From assembly GCF_016648105.1 (NCBI RefSeq), contig NZ_JACVVE010000001.1, forward strand, positions 434,001 through 498,000: DNA of 64,000 nucleotides, given 5' to 3'. Positions 50,236 through 58,820 of the stretch are shown piece after piece. How positions within the stretch are numbered: the first letter of the stretch is position 1; every line of letters starts with the position of its first letter. This stretch comes from Pseudomonas sp. S31. GTDB lineage: Bacteria; Pseudomonadota; Gammaproteobacteria; Pseudomonadales; Pseudomonadaceae. The translations under genes were made by a program, and so were the position numbers. The notes under the pieces are model-generated. The model worked only from the letters and a program-made list of their open reading frames with translations. It made no database searches and had not been told where the DNA came from.

Positions 50236-50907
50236 TCAGACACCGAAGTTGAACGCGATCGAAATACGCGGCCGTGTTCCGTTGTAGCGCCGGACCGAAT
50301 GCATCAACCACGACGGAAACATGATGAACGTCCCGGTCGCTGGGGCGACGGTCGTGCTGTAGCCGGCCGTCAGACAGCCCTCGATGCGCATCCTGAGGTC
50401 TGGGTTGTAGACCGAAGGCACCATGCCGCGCGGGTCTGGAAACTCCAGGTCGCCGCCGACCGCTGGGTCCGCCTGACGCCCCCCGTCGTCCACCCAATAC
50501 ACACCAGACCAGTAGGCACCCGGGTGCCCGTGCAGGTCGTTGTAGTCGCCCGGCAGGTTCACATTCACCCAGGCGTTGTGTTTCCACTCGAAGGTCGGCT
50601 CGATCAAGCCATGCTCCGCGCTGTGGACGGCGGTCAGCTGGTTCGCCAGGGACTCGGCGAACGCCAGCAATGCCTGCGCGGCCTCGCCACCCCAGGTGGT
50701 GAAGTCGGAGGTGGACTGCCAGCCGCCCTGGTTGCTGTGCGCCGTGCCCGGGTCCACGTCCATCCGCTGCGCGATGACCTCTCGCAACTGCGCATTCAAG
50801 GGCTCCGCATGAGGGTGGACGATGCTGGCGACGGGCGTCACGAAAAAATTGTGGATCTGGATGGCATCGGGATTCAAATCGAGCTTCTGCGGCATCGGTA
50901 CACTCAT
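50236..50907 (-). CDS. TIGR02466-type putative 2-oxoglutarate/Fe(II) oxygenase
   Basis: 223-aa cytoplasmic protein. The double-stranded beta-helix signatures are the metal-site region DLHGHPGAYWSGVYWVDD (candidates His126, His128), the strand MFPSWLMHSVRRYNGTRPRI with distal His and the Arg that would bind 2-oxoglutarate, and the final SIAFNF. The N-terminus (IHNFFVTPVASIVHPHAEPL) and middle (GGWQSTSDFTTW; FEWKHNAWVNVN) fit the TIGR02466 family, whose members are linked to phage and bacterial accessory regions but have no well-defined substrate. Confidence 0.85.
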   Translation of the reverse strand: MSVPMPQKLDLNPDAIQIHNFFVTPVASIVHPHAEPLNAQLREVIAQRMDVDPGTAHSNQGGWQSTSDFTTWGGEAAQALLAFAESLANQLTAVHSAEHGLIEPTFEWKHNAWVNVNLPGDYNDLHGHPGAYWSGVYWVDDGGRQADPAVGGDLEFPDPRGMVPSVYNPDLRMRIEGCLTAGYSTTVAPATGTFIMFPSWLMHSVRRYNGTRPRISIAFNFGV

Positions 50908-51103
50908 CAGATCGCTCCAGGCACTGAGCGGGTGAAGTCGGTGACGTGCAACCCTGGCAGGCTGCAGCGGACTTCGAGGGTAACGGCCAAATGTGCAGAA
51001 ACCATGGAGAAGTCAGGATACCCAAGCAACTTCCCAGTCATGGCCAATCTCTCTACAATCGCGACTGTTTCGTATTTGCATCATTCGCCGGCAGGGAGAG
51101 GGA

Positions 51104-51619
51104 ATGTCCACCACGGCCCCCGACGCACCAACCCATGAGCATCTGCATGCCCTTTACCGCGACCACAATGGCTGGTTGCGCGGTTGGTTGCGCCACCGCC
51201 TGAACAACTCCGCCGATGCCGCAGACCTGGCCCAGGACACCTTCGTACGTGTGTTGGTGGCCCGCACCGCCAGCGGCCTGAAGGAACCGCGGCACTATCT
51301 GGCGACCATCGCTCGCGGCCTGGTCATCGACCTTTACCGCCGTCGCAGCCTGGAACAGGCCTATCTCGAAGCGTTGCGGCTGCGCCCCGAACTGCATGCG
51401 CCCTCGGCAGAGACCCGTGCGCTGATCCTCGACAGCCTGCTGGCCATCGATCGCCTGCTCGACGGCTTGGGCACGCGCACGCGGCAGATCTTCCTGGCGG
51501 TACAACTGGACGGGCTGCCCTACGAAAAAGCCGCCGAACGTTGCGGGGTGTCGGTGAGCACGGTGCGCAAGCACCTCGCCCGCGGCCTGATGCACTGCCT
51601 GCTGCTGGACGAAGCATGA
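51104..51619 (+). CDS. ECF sigma factor, FecI/iron-starvation type
   Basis: 171-aa sigma factor with region 2 (LYRDHNGWLRGWLRHRLNNS, then ADAADLAQDTFVRVLVART) and region 4 HTH (DGLPYEKAAERCGVSVSTVR). The FecI subgroup always pairs with a FecR regulator and a signalling TonB receptor, both of which follow. The start at 51104 has GGGAGAGG upstream; the longer frame is not conserved in kind. It directs RNA polymerase to the receptor promoter at 52540-52646 after the surface signal is received. No convincing Fur box was found upstream. Confidence 0.94.
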   Translation: MSTTAPDAPTHEHLHALYRDHNGWLRGWLRHRLNNSADAADLAQDTFVRVLVARTASGLKEPRHYLATIARGLVIDLYRRRSLEQAYLEALRLRPELHAPSAETRALILDSLLAIDRLLDGLGTRTRQIFLAVQLDGLPYEKAAERCGVSVSTVRKHLARGLMHCLLLDEA

Positions 51620-52539
51620 AGCAGGCCCTGACCCAGGCAGTGGACTGGTATGTGCGCCTGAACGAAAGCTCGGTCAGCGCCACCACCCGCCAGCAATGGC
51701 AGGCCTGGCTGGCCGCCGACCCGCAGCATGCGCAAGCCTGGACGCGACTCGAACGCTTGCAGCAGCGTCTGGCACAGGCGCCTGCAAGCGTGGGCGCGAG
51801 TACACTCGAACAGGCCCGGCAACAGCGCCGGGCGGCAGTTAAGATGCTGGCGCTGCTGCTCGGCGTGGGTGCGGTCGGCTGGCAGGGCTACCAGCTTTCA
51901 CCGTGGCAGGCCGACTACACCACTCGGGTCGGCCAGCGCCGCCAGCTGACCCTGGCCGACGGCAGCCGCCTGGTGCTGGACACCGATACCCAGGTGGATG
52001 TGCGCTTCGATGGCCAGCAGCGGCTTATCGTCCTGCGCCGGGGTGAAATCCTGGTAGAGACCGCCAAGGATGCACGCCCGCTCAGCGTGCAGTCGGCGGA
52101 AGGGCGAATCCTCGCCCTCGGCACCCGCTTCACGGTGCGGCAGTTCCAGGGCAGCACACGGGTCACGGTCGAAGCCCACGCCGTCGAGGTCCGGCCACGG
52201 CTGGCGCACGCCCAGGTACTGCGCGCCGAAGCCGGGCAGACCCTGACCTTCGCCGCCGACCATATCGGCCCACTGCTGCCAGCAGCCGCGCAAAGTTCGG
52301 CCTGGGTGCACGGCATGCTGGTGGTGATCGACTGGCGCCTGGACGAAGTGCTCGCCGAGCTTTCCCGTTATCGCCACGGTTACCTCGGCTGCACGGCCGA
52401 GGTGGCCGGCCTGCGGCTGTCCGGCACCTTCCTGCTGGACGACAGCGAGGCGGTGCTGGCCAACCTCGAGGACTCGCTGCCGCTGCAGATACGCCGCCTG
52501 ACCCGTTACTGGGTGCGACTCGAGGGGCGTACGGCCTGA
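51616..52539 (+). CDS. FecR-family transmembrane sigma regulator
   Basis: 307-aa regulator. N-terminal DUF4880-type anti-sigma segment (VDWYVRLNESSVSATTRQQW, then QAWLAADPQHAQAWTRLE), single membrane helix about 73-92, periplasmic FecR domain (RRQLTLADGSRLVLDTDTQV, then RRGEILVETAKDARPL), and a C-terminal STN-interacting domain. It relays the signal from the receptor's N-terminal domain to the ECF sigma factor. Four-base overlap with the sigma gene. Confidence 0.95.
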   Translation: MKQALTQAVDWYVRLNESSVSATTRQQWQAWLAADPQHAQAWTRLERLQQRLAQAPASVGASTLEQARQQRRAAVKMLALLLGVGAVGWQGYQLSPWQADYTTRVGQRRQLTLADGSRLVLDTDTQVDVRFDGQQRLIVLRRGEILVETAKDARPLSVQSAEGRILALGTRFTVRQFQGSTRVTVEAHAVEVRPRLAHAQVLRAEAGQTLTFAADHIGPLLPAAAQSSAWVHGMLVVIDWRLDEVLAELSRYRHGYLGCTAEVAGLRLSGTFLLDDSEAVLANLEDSLPLQIRRLTRYWVRLEGRTA

Positions 52540-52646
52540 ACCGAAAACTTTTTTACGCAAGGGGTAACAGATTTTCATTCCTGTTTCGGCTCTAGCTGCA
52601 CCTGCGCAAAAGACGCAGCCCTGCCAACCCCAACAGGAAGCTTTTC
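52540..52646 (+). promoter_or_regulatory. Promoter region of the signalling receptor gene
   Basis: 107 bases between fecR and the receptor gene, with a T/A-rich block (GAAAACTTTTTTACG, 52543-52557) followed by a second AT-rich block. In FecI-type systems the ECF sigma acts here. I do not claim exact -35/-10 boxes. Confidence 0.45.
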
Positions 52647-55094
52647 ATGTTCGCACGCCCTTCCCGCCTCGCCGGCGCCATCCACCGCGCAACCCTGACC
52701 TTGAGCCTGGCTGGTTCGCTGCTGGTGCTGCCCGCGGCCTGGGCCCAGCCCCAGCGCTATGACATCCCGGCCGGCAGCCTGGCCCAGGCCCTCAGCCAGT
52801 TCGCCGCCGCCAGTGGGGTGATGATCACCTTCAGCGCCGAAGATACCGCGGGCCTCAGCTCGCCAGGCCTGCGGGGCGATTTCGAGCTGGATCAGGGGTT
52901 CGCCCGTTTGCTTCAGGGCAGCGGCCTGCGGCTGGTGCAGGCCGGGGACAAACGCTACGTGCTGGCCAAGGCCGAGAGCGGCGGCGCGCTGGAGCTGGGC
53001 GCCACCAGCATCAATGCTGCAGGCCTGGGGGCCAACACCGATGGCACCGGCTCTTACACCACGGGCCTGAGCAGCACCGCCACCAAGCTGCCGTTGACCC
53101 TGCGCGAAACGCCCCAGTCGATCAGCGTGGTCACCCGCCAGCGCATGGACGACCAGGGCCTCAACGACATCACCGACGTGCTCCGGCAAACCCCTGGCCT
53201 GTCGGTGCAAAGCCTGGGCAGCGAGCGTTTCAACGTCTATTCGCGCGGCTATTCGGTGGACAACTACCAGTTCGACGGCATCCCCACCACGCTGGACATC
53301 GTCAGCCAAGTGTCGGCACAGAGCCTCGCCGACATGGCCATCTACGACCGCGTCGAAGTGCTGCGCGGAGCCACCGGCCTGATGACCGGCGCTGGCGATC
53401 CCTCGGCCACCATCAACATGGTGCGCAAGCGCCCAACTGCCGAGTTCAAGGGGCATGTCAGCGCCGGCCTGGGCTCCTGGGACAAGTACCGTACCGAGCT
53501 CGACCTGTCTGGCCCACTGACGCCCACTGGCAACGTACGCGGGCGCATGGTCGCGGCCTACCAGCAGAACAACAGCTATGTCGAGCACTACTCCCAGGAA
53601 AAGCAGATCTTCTACGGCATCCTCGAAGCCGACCTGGGCGACAGCACCCTGCTGACCGTCGGCGCCGACTACCAGAAGAACGACCCCAAGGGCTCGTCCT
53701 CGGTCGCCTTCCCCCTGTTCTACAGCAACGGCAAGCAGACCGGTTTCTCCCGTTCCACCAACAGTGCCGCGCGCTGGAGCAGCAACCCCCAGGATGCGCT
53801 CAATACCTTCGCCAGCATCGAACAGCAGTTGGGCCATGACTGGAGCCTGAAGGTGGCTGCCAACCAGATGTACATCAAGCGTGACGGCTACAAACTAGCC
53901 ACCGCCAGCTGGGGCTTCCCCGATATCACCAGCGGCGACGGCGTGCGCCTGTACGGCGGCGCCGGCAGCACCTGGCAGAAACAGACCGGCCTGGACGTGC
54001 AGCTGCAGGGGCCATTCACGCTGGGTGGGCGCCAGCACGAGCTGATCGTCGGCTACAACTTCTCGCGCTACGAAAACCGCCATTCGCCTCTGCGCGGCAC
54101 GGCGATCGAAGGTACCTATGTCAATTTCTACGACTGGGACAACTACACCACCAAGCCGGACACCAGCAACGGCAAGCTGTACGACGGCGACACCACCATC
54201 TATCAGAGCGGCGGCTACATCGCCACGCGTCTGCGCCCGACCGACGATCTGTCGCTGATCCTCGGTGCGCGGGTCAGCAACTACAAGTACGACTACGACC
54301 TTGAATACGTGCTGACTCCGCGCAGCAATCGCAACACCCAGTACCGCGAGAGCGGCGTGGTCACGCCGTATGCCGGGGTGGTCTACGATATCGACGACAT
54401 CCATTCGGTGTATGTCAGCTACACCAGCATCTACAAGCCGCAAAGCGTGCGCGATGCCAGCGGCGCCACGCTCGACCCAAGGGAAGGCGACAACTACGAG
54501 GTGGGCCTGAAGAGCGAATTCTTCGGCGGGCGCCTGAACACCAGCGTGGCCGCCTACGTGATCGAGCAGGACAACCTCGCCGTGGTCGACCCAGGCCAGG
54601 TGGTTCCGGGCACCACCACCAGCGCCTACAAGGCCGTCAGCGGCGCCACCACCCGTGGTTTCGAGGTGGAAGCCAACGGCGAACTGGCGCCAGGCTGGAA
54701 CCTGGCCGCCAGCTACAACCACAGCATTACCGAAGACGCCGACGACGAACGCATCAACAGCGAAGCGCCGGCCAACATGCTCAAGCTGTGGACCACCTAC
54801 CGCCTGCCAGGCGATTTCGACCGCCTGACCCTCGGCGGCGGCGCCAACTGGCAAAGCGGCACCCACATCACCGTCACGCCCAGTACGGCGTTGGGCACGG
54901 TCAAGGCCAAGCAGTCGCAGTTCACCGTGGTCAACCTGATGGCCCGCTACCAACTGACCGACCAACTGTCGACCACACTCAACGTCAACAACCTGTTCGA
55001 CAAGAAGTACATCAGTGCGCTGGATACCACGTTCTACAGCGGCTACTACGGTGAGCCGCGCAATGTGATGCTGAGTACCCGATACGATTTCTGA
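52647..55094 (+). CDS. TonB-dependent signalling receptor (FpvA/FecA type)
   Basis: 815-aa outer-membrane receptor: signal peptide, STN signalling domain about residues 38-110 (YDIPAGSLAQALSQFAAASG, then VMITFSAEDTAGLSSPGLRG), plug domain (LRETPQSISVVTRQRMDDQG, then LNDITDVLRQTPGLSV) and a 22-strand barrel ending LSTRYDF. The STN domain talks to FecR. Plug sequence fits hydroxamate/catecholate siderophore receptors, so it most likely takes up a ferric siderophore made by other microbes; no biosynthesis genes are here. Confidence 0.95.
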   Translation: MFARPSRLAGAIHRATLTLSLAGSLLVLPAAWAQPQRYDIPAGSLAQALSQFAAASGVMITFSAEDTAGLSSPGLRGDFELDQGFARLLQGSGLRLVQAGDKRYVLAKAESGGALELGATSINAAGLGANTDGTGSYTTGLSSTATKLPLTLRETPQSISVVTRQRMDDQGLNDITDVLRQTPGLSVQSLGSERFNVYSRGYSVDNYQFDGIPTTLDIVSQVSAQSLADMAIYDRVEVLRGATGLMTGAGDPSATINMVRKRPTAEFKGHVSAGLGSWDKYRTELDLSGPLTPTGNVRGRMVAAYQQNNSYVEHYSQEKQIFYGILEADLGDSTLLTVGADYQKNDPKGSSSVAFPLFYSNGKQTGFSRSTNSAARWSSNPQDALNTFASIEQQLGHDWSLKVAANQMYIKRDGYKLATASWGFPDITSGDGVRLYGGAGSTWQKQTGLDVQLQGPFTLGGRQHELIVGYNFSRYENRHSPLRGTAIEGTYVNFYDWDNYTTKPDTSNGKLYDGDTTIYQSGGYIATRLRPTDDLSLILGARVSNYKYDYDLEYVLTPRSNRNTQYRESGVVTPYAGVVYDIDDIHSVYVSYTSIYKPQSVRDASGATLDPREGDNYEVGLKSEFFGGRLNTSVAAYVIEQDNLAVVDPGQVVPGTTTSAYKAVSGATTRGFEVEANGELAPGWNLAASYNHSITEDADDERINSEAPANMLKLWTTYRLPGDFDRLTLGGGANWQSGTHITVTPSTALGTVKAKQSQFTVVNLMARYQLTDQLSTTLNVNNLFDKKYISALDTTFYSGYYGEPRNVMLSTRYDF

Positions 55095-55140
55095 ACCGAC
55101 TCGCAGGAGGGCCCGCATTTCGCGCGCGCCCATGCCTGGT

Positions 55141-57261
55141 TCAAAAACGAAATGCCACTCCGGTGGTGATGTTGAACGGATCGCCGGGATAGAAGTTGGC
55201 CGAGTCCTGCCCCTTGGCGTCATACGCTGTGTTGGCGGCGGTGGCATAGCGCTCGTTGGTCAGGTTGCGGGCGTCGATGAACACCTCCCACTTCTGGCTG
55301 GGCGCCTGGTAACCCAGCTTCAACCCCCAAAGCGTATAGGATGGCGCGCTCCAGGTGTTGGCGAAGTCCACGTAGTAGCTGGAGGCTGCCCGTGCATTGA
55401 GCTGCGCGTAGAACCCACGGGCCTGCCGGTACTCCAGTTCAGCCTGGTACACCTCGCGCGGCAGGCTCGGCAGTTCGTTGTCGCCGAAGGTCGCGTCGTG
55501 GCGGTAGTGGAAGTCGTTGTAGGTGTAGGCCTGACGCAGGTTCACGCTATCGCCGTTAGGGCTCTCCCAAAGCAATGCATTGAGCCCCGCCTCGATGCCC
55601 TGGTGAATCGTCGGGCTGCCGTTGGAGGTGGCGACCAGTTGATCCTGGGTTGCCGTTGCCTGGCGTACTACCACCGACAACAGCTCTTTTTGCACCCACG
55701 AGCGATACACCGTAAGACTGCCGTCGAAGATACCGTGGCCGCCGCGGATACCGAACTCGACGGTGTTGGCTTTTTGCGGCCGCACATCACGAATGTACGG
55801 GGTACCGGTACTGCCGAGCTGCCAGGTCACCGGTGGATCGACGGAGCGGCTGACGTTGCCGAACAGCTCGAACTCCGGCGTCAGCTTGTATCGCAGGCCT
55901 ATACGCGGTGCGATGTCATGCTCCTCATATTTCACCCCGCTGGGGAAGTCCGTGGTGTTGGTGCCCGTGGTGTACTGGATTTCTGCCTTGCGCTTGATAT
56001 CGATGAACGACAGACCGCTCGACAGCCACAAGTCATCGGTCAGTTGCAGCTCATTACCAAGGGAGAAGACGGTATCGCGGGAGCCGGTGTAGTCGGTCTC
56101 CTGCTGCTTGAGCCCTGTGCTGCGGGCGTGCGACTTTACATCGGCGAGGTAGGCGCGGGTGTTGCTGAACGTCACCGTGCTGTCGCTGGGCAGGCCGAGG
56201 AAGGTATCACCGGTGCGCAGGTAGCGCAGGGTCAGGTTGATATCCTTGGAGCGCCAATCCTGGGGCGTTGCCGAGTAACGCCAGCCGTTGTACAGCGGGT
56301 AGTCGTTGTAGCCCAGCCCGACTTCCAGCTTGGCGTTGTCGTCGAAGGTATAGGTAGTCTTGCTGCCCAACAGCGTCGAGCCGTCCTTCTTGCGCCCGAA
56401 CGGCACATTGTTGCTCCTGGGGTCATGCTTGAGCTGGTACTTGGTCAGGGTATTGCCCTGGGTCAGGGTCTCTTCGCGGTAACGCAGGAAGAAGCGTGTC
56501 TCCAGCTTCGGGCTGAATACATAGCCGAAGTTGGCCACGATCCCCTGCCCTTTGTTGGGCGTGTCGTGCTGATAGCCGTCGCGCTCGTTGTGTTGCACGC
56601 TGACGAAATAATCCGCGTTGCCCACGACCCCACCGGTGCTCAGCACCTGCTTGCGGTAACCGAAGCTGCCCCCTTCGAAACGCGCGTAATTGCCCGGATC
56701 GGTCCGCCCGGTCTTGCTCACGAAGTTGATCGCGCCGCCCAGCGACAGCGCAGCGTAATTGAACGCGTTGGCGCCGTAGAGCACTTCGGTGTGATTGACT
56801 GCGGCCATGTCCAGCATGTCTTCCTGGGTCCCTCCAGGGCCGGTCAACGGAAGGCCGTCGAAGAGAAACTTAACGCCCAGCACATAGCCTTGATAGAAAG
56901 AGTTGAGCCCGGAACCGCGGATCGAAATCTTGTTCGCTCCCGAACCGCTGGTAGCCTGGGCGAACACTCCCGGCTGCAGCGCCAATACGTCCTCGGCATT
57001 GGATGCCCGGCCTTTTTCCACTTCACGATTGTCGATGACCGCCGTCTTGCCGGGCACCTTGGCCAGTTGCTTTTCGGCTTTCTGCGCTTCAGTGGCCTGC
57101 GCCCCGGTCACGGTGACTGTCGCCAACCTGGCGTCTTGCGACGTGTCCTGTTCAGCCGCCAACGCAGCGCCGTGTACGGCGATCAACAACAACCCAAGGC
57201 TGGAGGCGCTGAACCGTGGGTCCCCGCGCCGAACACGTTTAACTAATTGCTGAAACTCCAA
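55141..57261 (-). CDS. TonB-dependent outer-membrane receptor, possibly for organosulfur uptake
   Basis: 706-aa TonB receptor: signal (SSLGLLLIAVHGAALAAEQ), TonB box-like ATVTVTGAQ, plug (VPGKTAVIDNREVEKGRASN, then AEDVLALQPGVFAQ) and barrel ending TTGVAFRF. No STN domain, so no direct surface signalling. The only available start is TTG at 57261 with GTAGG upstream. It is divergent from the SfnR-like activator and followed by genes that look like sulfur metabolism, so an organosulfur ligand (sulfonate/sulfate ester) rather than iron is a reasonable guess. The 332-base divergent region should hold its promoter. Confidence 0.9.
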   Translation of the reverse strand: MEFQQLVKRVRRGDPRFSASSLGLLLIAVHGAALAAEQDTSQDARLATVTVTGAQATEAQKAEKQLAKVPGKTAVIDNREVEKGRASNAEDVLALQPGVFAQATSGSGANKISIRGSGLNSFYQGYVLGVKFLFDGLPLTGPGGTQEDMLDMAAVNHTEVLYGANAFNYAALSLGGAINFVSKTGRTDPGNYARFEGGSFGYRKQVLSTGGVVGNADYFVSVQHNERDGYQHDTPNKGQGIVANFGYVFSPKLETRFFLRYREETLTQGNTLTKYQLKHDPRSNNVPFGRKKDGSTLLGSKTTYTFDDNAKLEVGLGYNDYPLYNGWRYSATPQDWRSKDINLTLRYLRTGDTFLGLPSDSTVTFSNTRAYLADVKSHARSTGLKQQETDYTGSRDTVFSLGNELQLTDDLWLSSGLSFIDIKRKAEIQYTTGTNTTDFPSGVKYEEHDIAPRIGLRYKLTPEFELFGNVSRSVDPPVTWQLGSTGTPYIRDVRPQKANTVEFGIRGGHGIFDGSLTVYRSWVQKELLSVVVRQATATQDQLVATSNGSPTIHQGIEAGLNALLWESPNGDSVNLRQAYTYNDFHYRHDATFGDNELPSLPREVYQAELEYRQARGFYAQLNARAASSYYVDFANTWSAPSYTLWGLKLGYQAPSQKWEVFIDARNLTNERYATAANTAYDAKGQDSANFYPGDPFNITTGVAFRF

Positions 57262-57593
57262 TTTACCTACTCCCAGATCAATAAATGCTTTAACCGCTAA
57301 TTTTGAAACTTCTAGTCCTGGGAGACTTAGCAGGGTTCATGCCAGATAAAAACTGTCTATTCATGGGCTATCAGCCGGATAACAGCCCTGACACACAGAA
57401 ACTTTGCTGCCGTCCTGCACGAGATGCAACACCAACTGAACAGCCCGGCGCAGAGGCCTCGAACAGTTATATCCTAATGCGCTTTGTTCATAACATCATT
57501 TGCAGCCACAGCTGTTTGACAACGCACACGAAGAACCAGTAAAAACTTTTACTAGAACTTCCAATACACACACCTTTACCCACTTGATCCCTT
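57262..57593. promoter_or_regulatory. AT-rich divergent region between TonB receptor and sigma-54 activator
   Basis: 332 bases, strongly AT-rich against the surrounding genes. It must contain promoters for both flanks. I searched for a -24/-12 element (TGGCAC-N5-TTGC) and found no good match, so the receptor's sigma-54 dependence is unproven. A small frame (57303-57542) has no ribosome site that would make it convincing. Confidence 0.5.
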
Positions 57594-58760
57594 GTGGTGA
57601 CGCCGTTCGCCTTTTTTAACTTCGGGTCTGAACTGAACACTTTCCACCATAGGCTTAATCATGCATCTGCTGACCCTCCCCCCTCCCCGGGCCTGGCCAC
57701 TTCTATCCGAGCCACCGCGCAGGTTTTCGAAGACCCCAAGTCCAAAGCCTTGCTCAAGCATCTGAACCAGGTCGCCCCCAGCGAAGCCAGCGTGCTGATC
57801 ATCGGTGAAACCGGCACCGGCAAGGAGTTGGTCGCACGCCACATTCATCATCTCAGCGCCCGCAAGCGACAGCCTTTCGTGGCGGTCAACTGCGGCGCCT
57901 TTTCCGAGTCGCTGGTGGAGGCGGAACTGTTCGGCCACGAAAAAGGCGCGTTCACCGGCGCCCTCAGCGCCAAGGCTGGCTGGTTCGAGGAGGCCAATGG
58001 CGGCACGTTGTTCCTCGACGAGATCGGCGACCTGCCGATGTCGATCCAGGTTAAGCTCCTGCGCGTGCTGCAGGAACGCGAAGTGGTCAGGCTTGGCTCG
58101 CGCAAGAGCATTCCGATCAACGTCCGGGTCCTGGCCGCCACCAACGTACAGTTGGAGAAGGCCATCCAGGCCGGGCACTTTCGCGAGGACCTTTTCTACC
58201 GGCTGAACGTGGTCAACCTGAGTCTGAGCCCACTGCGAGAGCGGCCGGGGGACATCCTGCCGCTGGTACGGCACTTCATCGACAGCTACAGCCGTCGCCT
58301 GAATTATGGCGAGATCACGCTTAGCCCCGAAGCTGAACACAAGTTGGCCGACTACAGCTGGCCGGGCAATATCCGTGAGCTTGAAAACGTCATCCACCAC
58401 ACCCTGCTGATCTGCAAGGACGGGGTGATTCAAAGCGGCGACCTGCGCATGTCCAATTTGCGCCTCGAATGCGTGGATGACCCGCTGCCCAGCGAGCAGT
58501 CGGCACTGGGCCTGCTGGAGCACGCGATTCAAAGACTGTTCGAAGAACAGCTGGACAACCTGTATGAACAGGTGGAGCGCACGCTGCTCGGTGCAGCCTA
58601 TCGCCTGTGCGACTACAACCAGGTACACACTGCCGAACTGCTGGGTTTGAGCCGCAACGTCACGCGCACGCTGTTGATCAACCTGGGTGAGCTCAAGGTC
58701 AACAAGCGCCGCCCGGCCCCGACGCTGGCCGACAAGCGCGAGTTGCAAATGTCGATATGA
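57594..58760 (+). CDS. Sigma-54-dependent activator without sensory domain (SfnR-like)
   Basis: 388-aa enhancer-binding protein. The N-terminus is only about 45 residues, with no receiver, GAF or PAS domain. The AAA+ domain is complete: Walker A GETGTGKE (71-78), sigma-54 contact loop GAFTGA (118-123), Walker B TLFLDE, and the arginine finger region FREDLFYRLNV. The C-terminal Fis HTH is around YNQVHTAELLGLSRNVTRTL. SfnR, which activates dimethylsulfone and sulfonate genes in P. putida under sulfate limitation, has this same short form. Start codon is GTG (57594 or 57597); no ATG is in frame. Confidence 0.92.
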   Translation: MVTPFAFFNFGSELNTFHHRLNHASADPPPSPGLATSIRATAQVFEDPKSKALLKHLNQVAPSEASVLIIGETGTGKELVARHIHHLSARKRQPFVAVNCGAFSESLVEAELFGHEKGAFTGALSAKAGWFEEANGGTLFLDEIGDLPMSIQVKLLRVLQEREVVRLGSRKSIPINVRVLAATNVQLEKAIQAGHFREDLFYRLNVVNLSLSPLRERPGDILPLVRHFIDSYSRRLNYGEITLSPEAEHKLADYSWPGNIRELENVIHHTLLICKDGVIQSGDLRMSNLRLECVDDPLPSEQSALGLLEHAIQRLFEEQLDNLYEQVERTLLGAAYRLCDYNQVHTAELLGLSRNVTRTLLINLGELKVNKRRPAPTLADKRELQMSI

Positions 58761-58775
58761 CCGCGGCGCAGCCAA

Positions 58776-58801
58776 CCTTGAGCAGTGCGTGCTGCTCAAG
58801 G
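58776..58801. terminator. Hairpin between convergent genes
   Basis: Perfect 10-bp stem CCTTGAGCAG/CTGCTCAAGG (58776-58785, 58792-58801) with a 6-base loop, between the activator and ABC-exporter stops. No clear U-run on either side. Confidence 0.65.
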
Positions 58802-58820
58802 CATCCCCCAGGGGCCTGGG

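Noticed and set aside
50908..51103. Fur box upstream of the ECF sigma gene
   Set aside because: Only a weak AATGATGCAAATAC-like stretch on the complement near 51060-51085; too few matches to the 19-bp consensus to claim.
55132..57246. Long plus-strand open frame opposite the TonB receptor at 55141-57261
   Set aside because: Antisense shadow of a barrel-coding gene; no signal or domain, and the receptor has a proper C-terminal aromatic residue and plug motifs.
57303..57542. Small 79-codon frame in the divergent region
   Set aside because: No ribosome site, AT-rich codons unlike its neighbours, and it fills what must be a divergent promoter.
57262..57593. Sigma-54 -24/-12 promoter for the TonB receptor or activator
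   Set aside because: The nearest candidate (TGACAC...TTTGC around 57389-57407) has the wrong spacing and lacks the GG.
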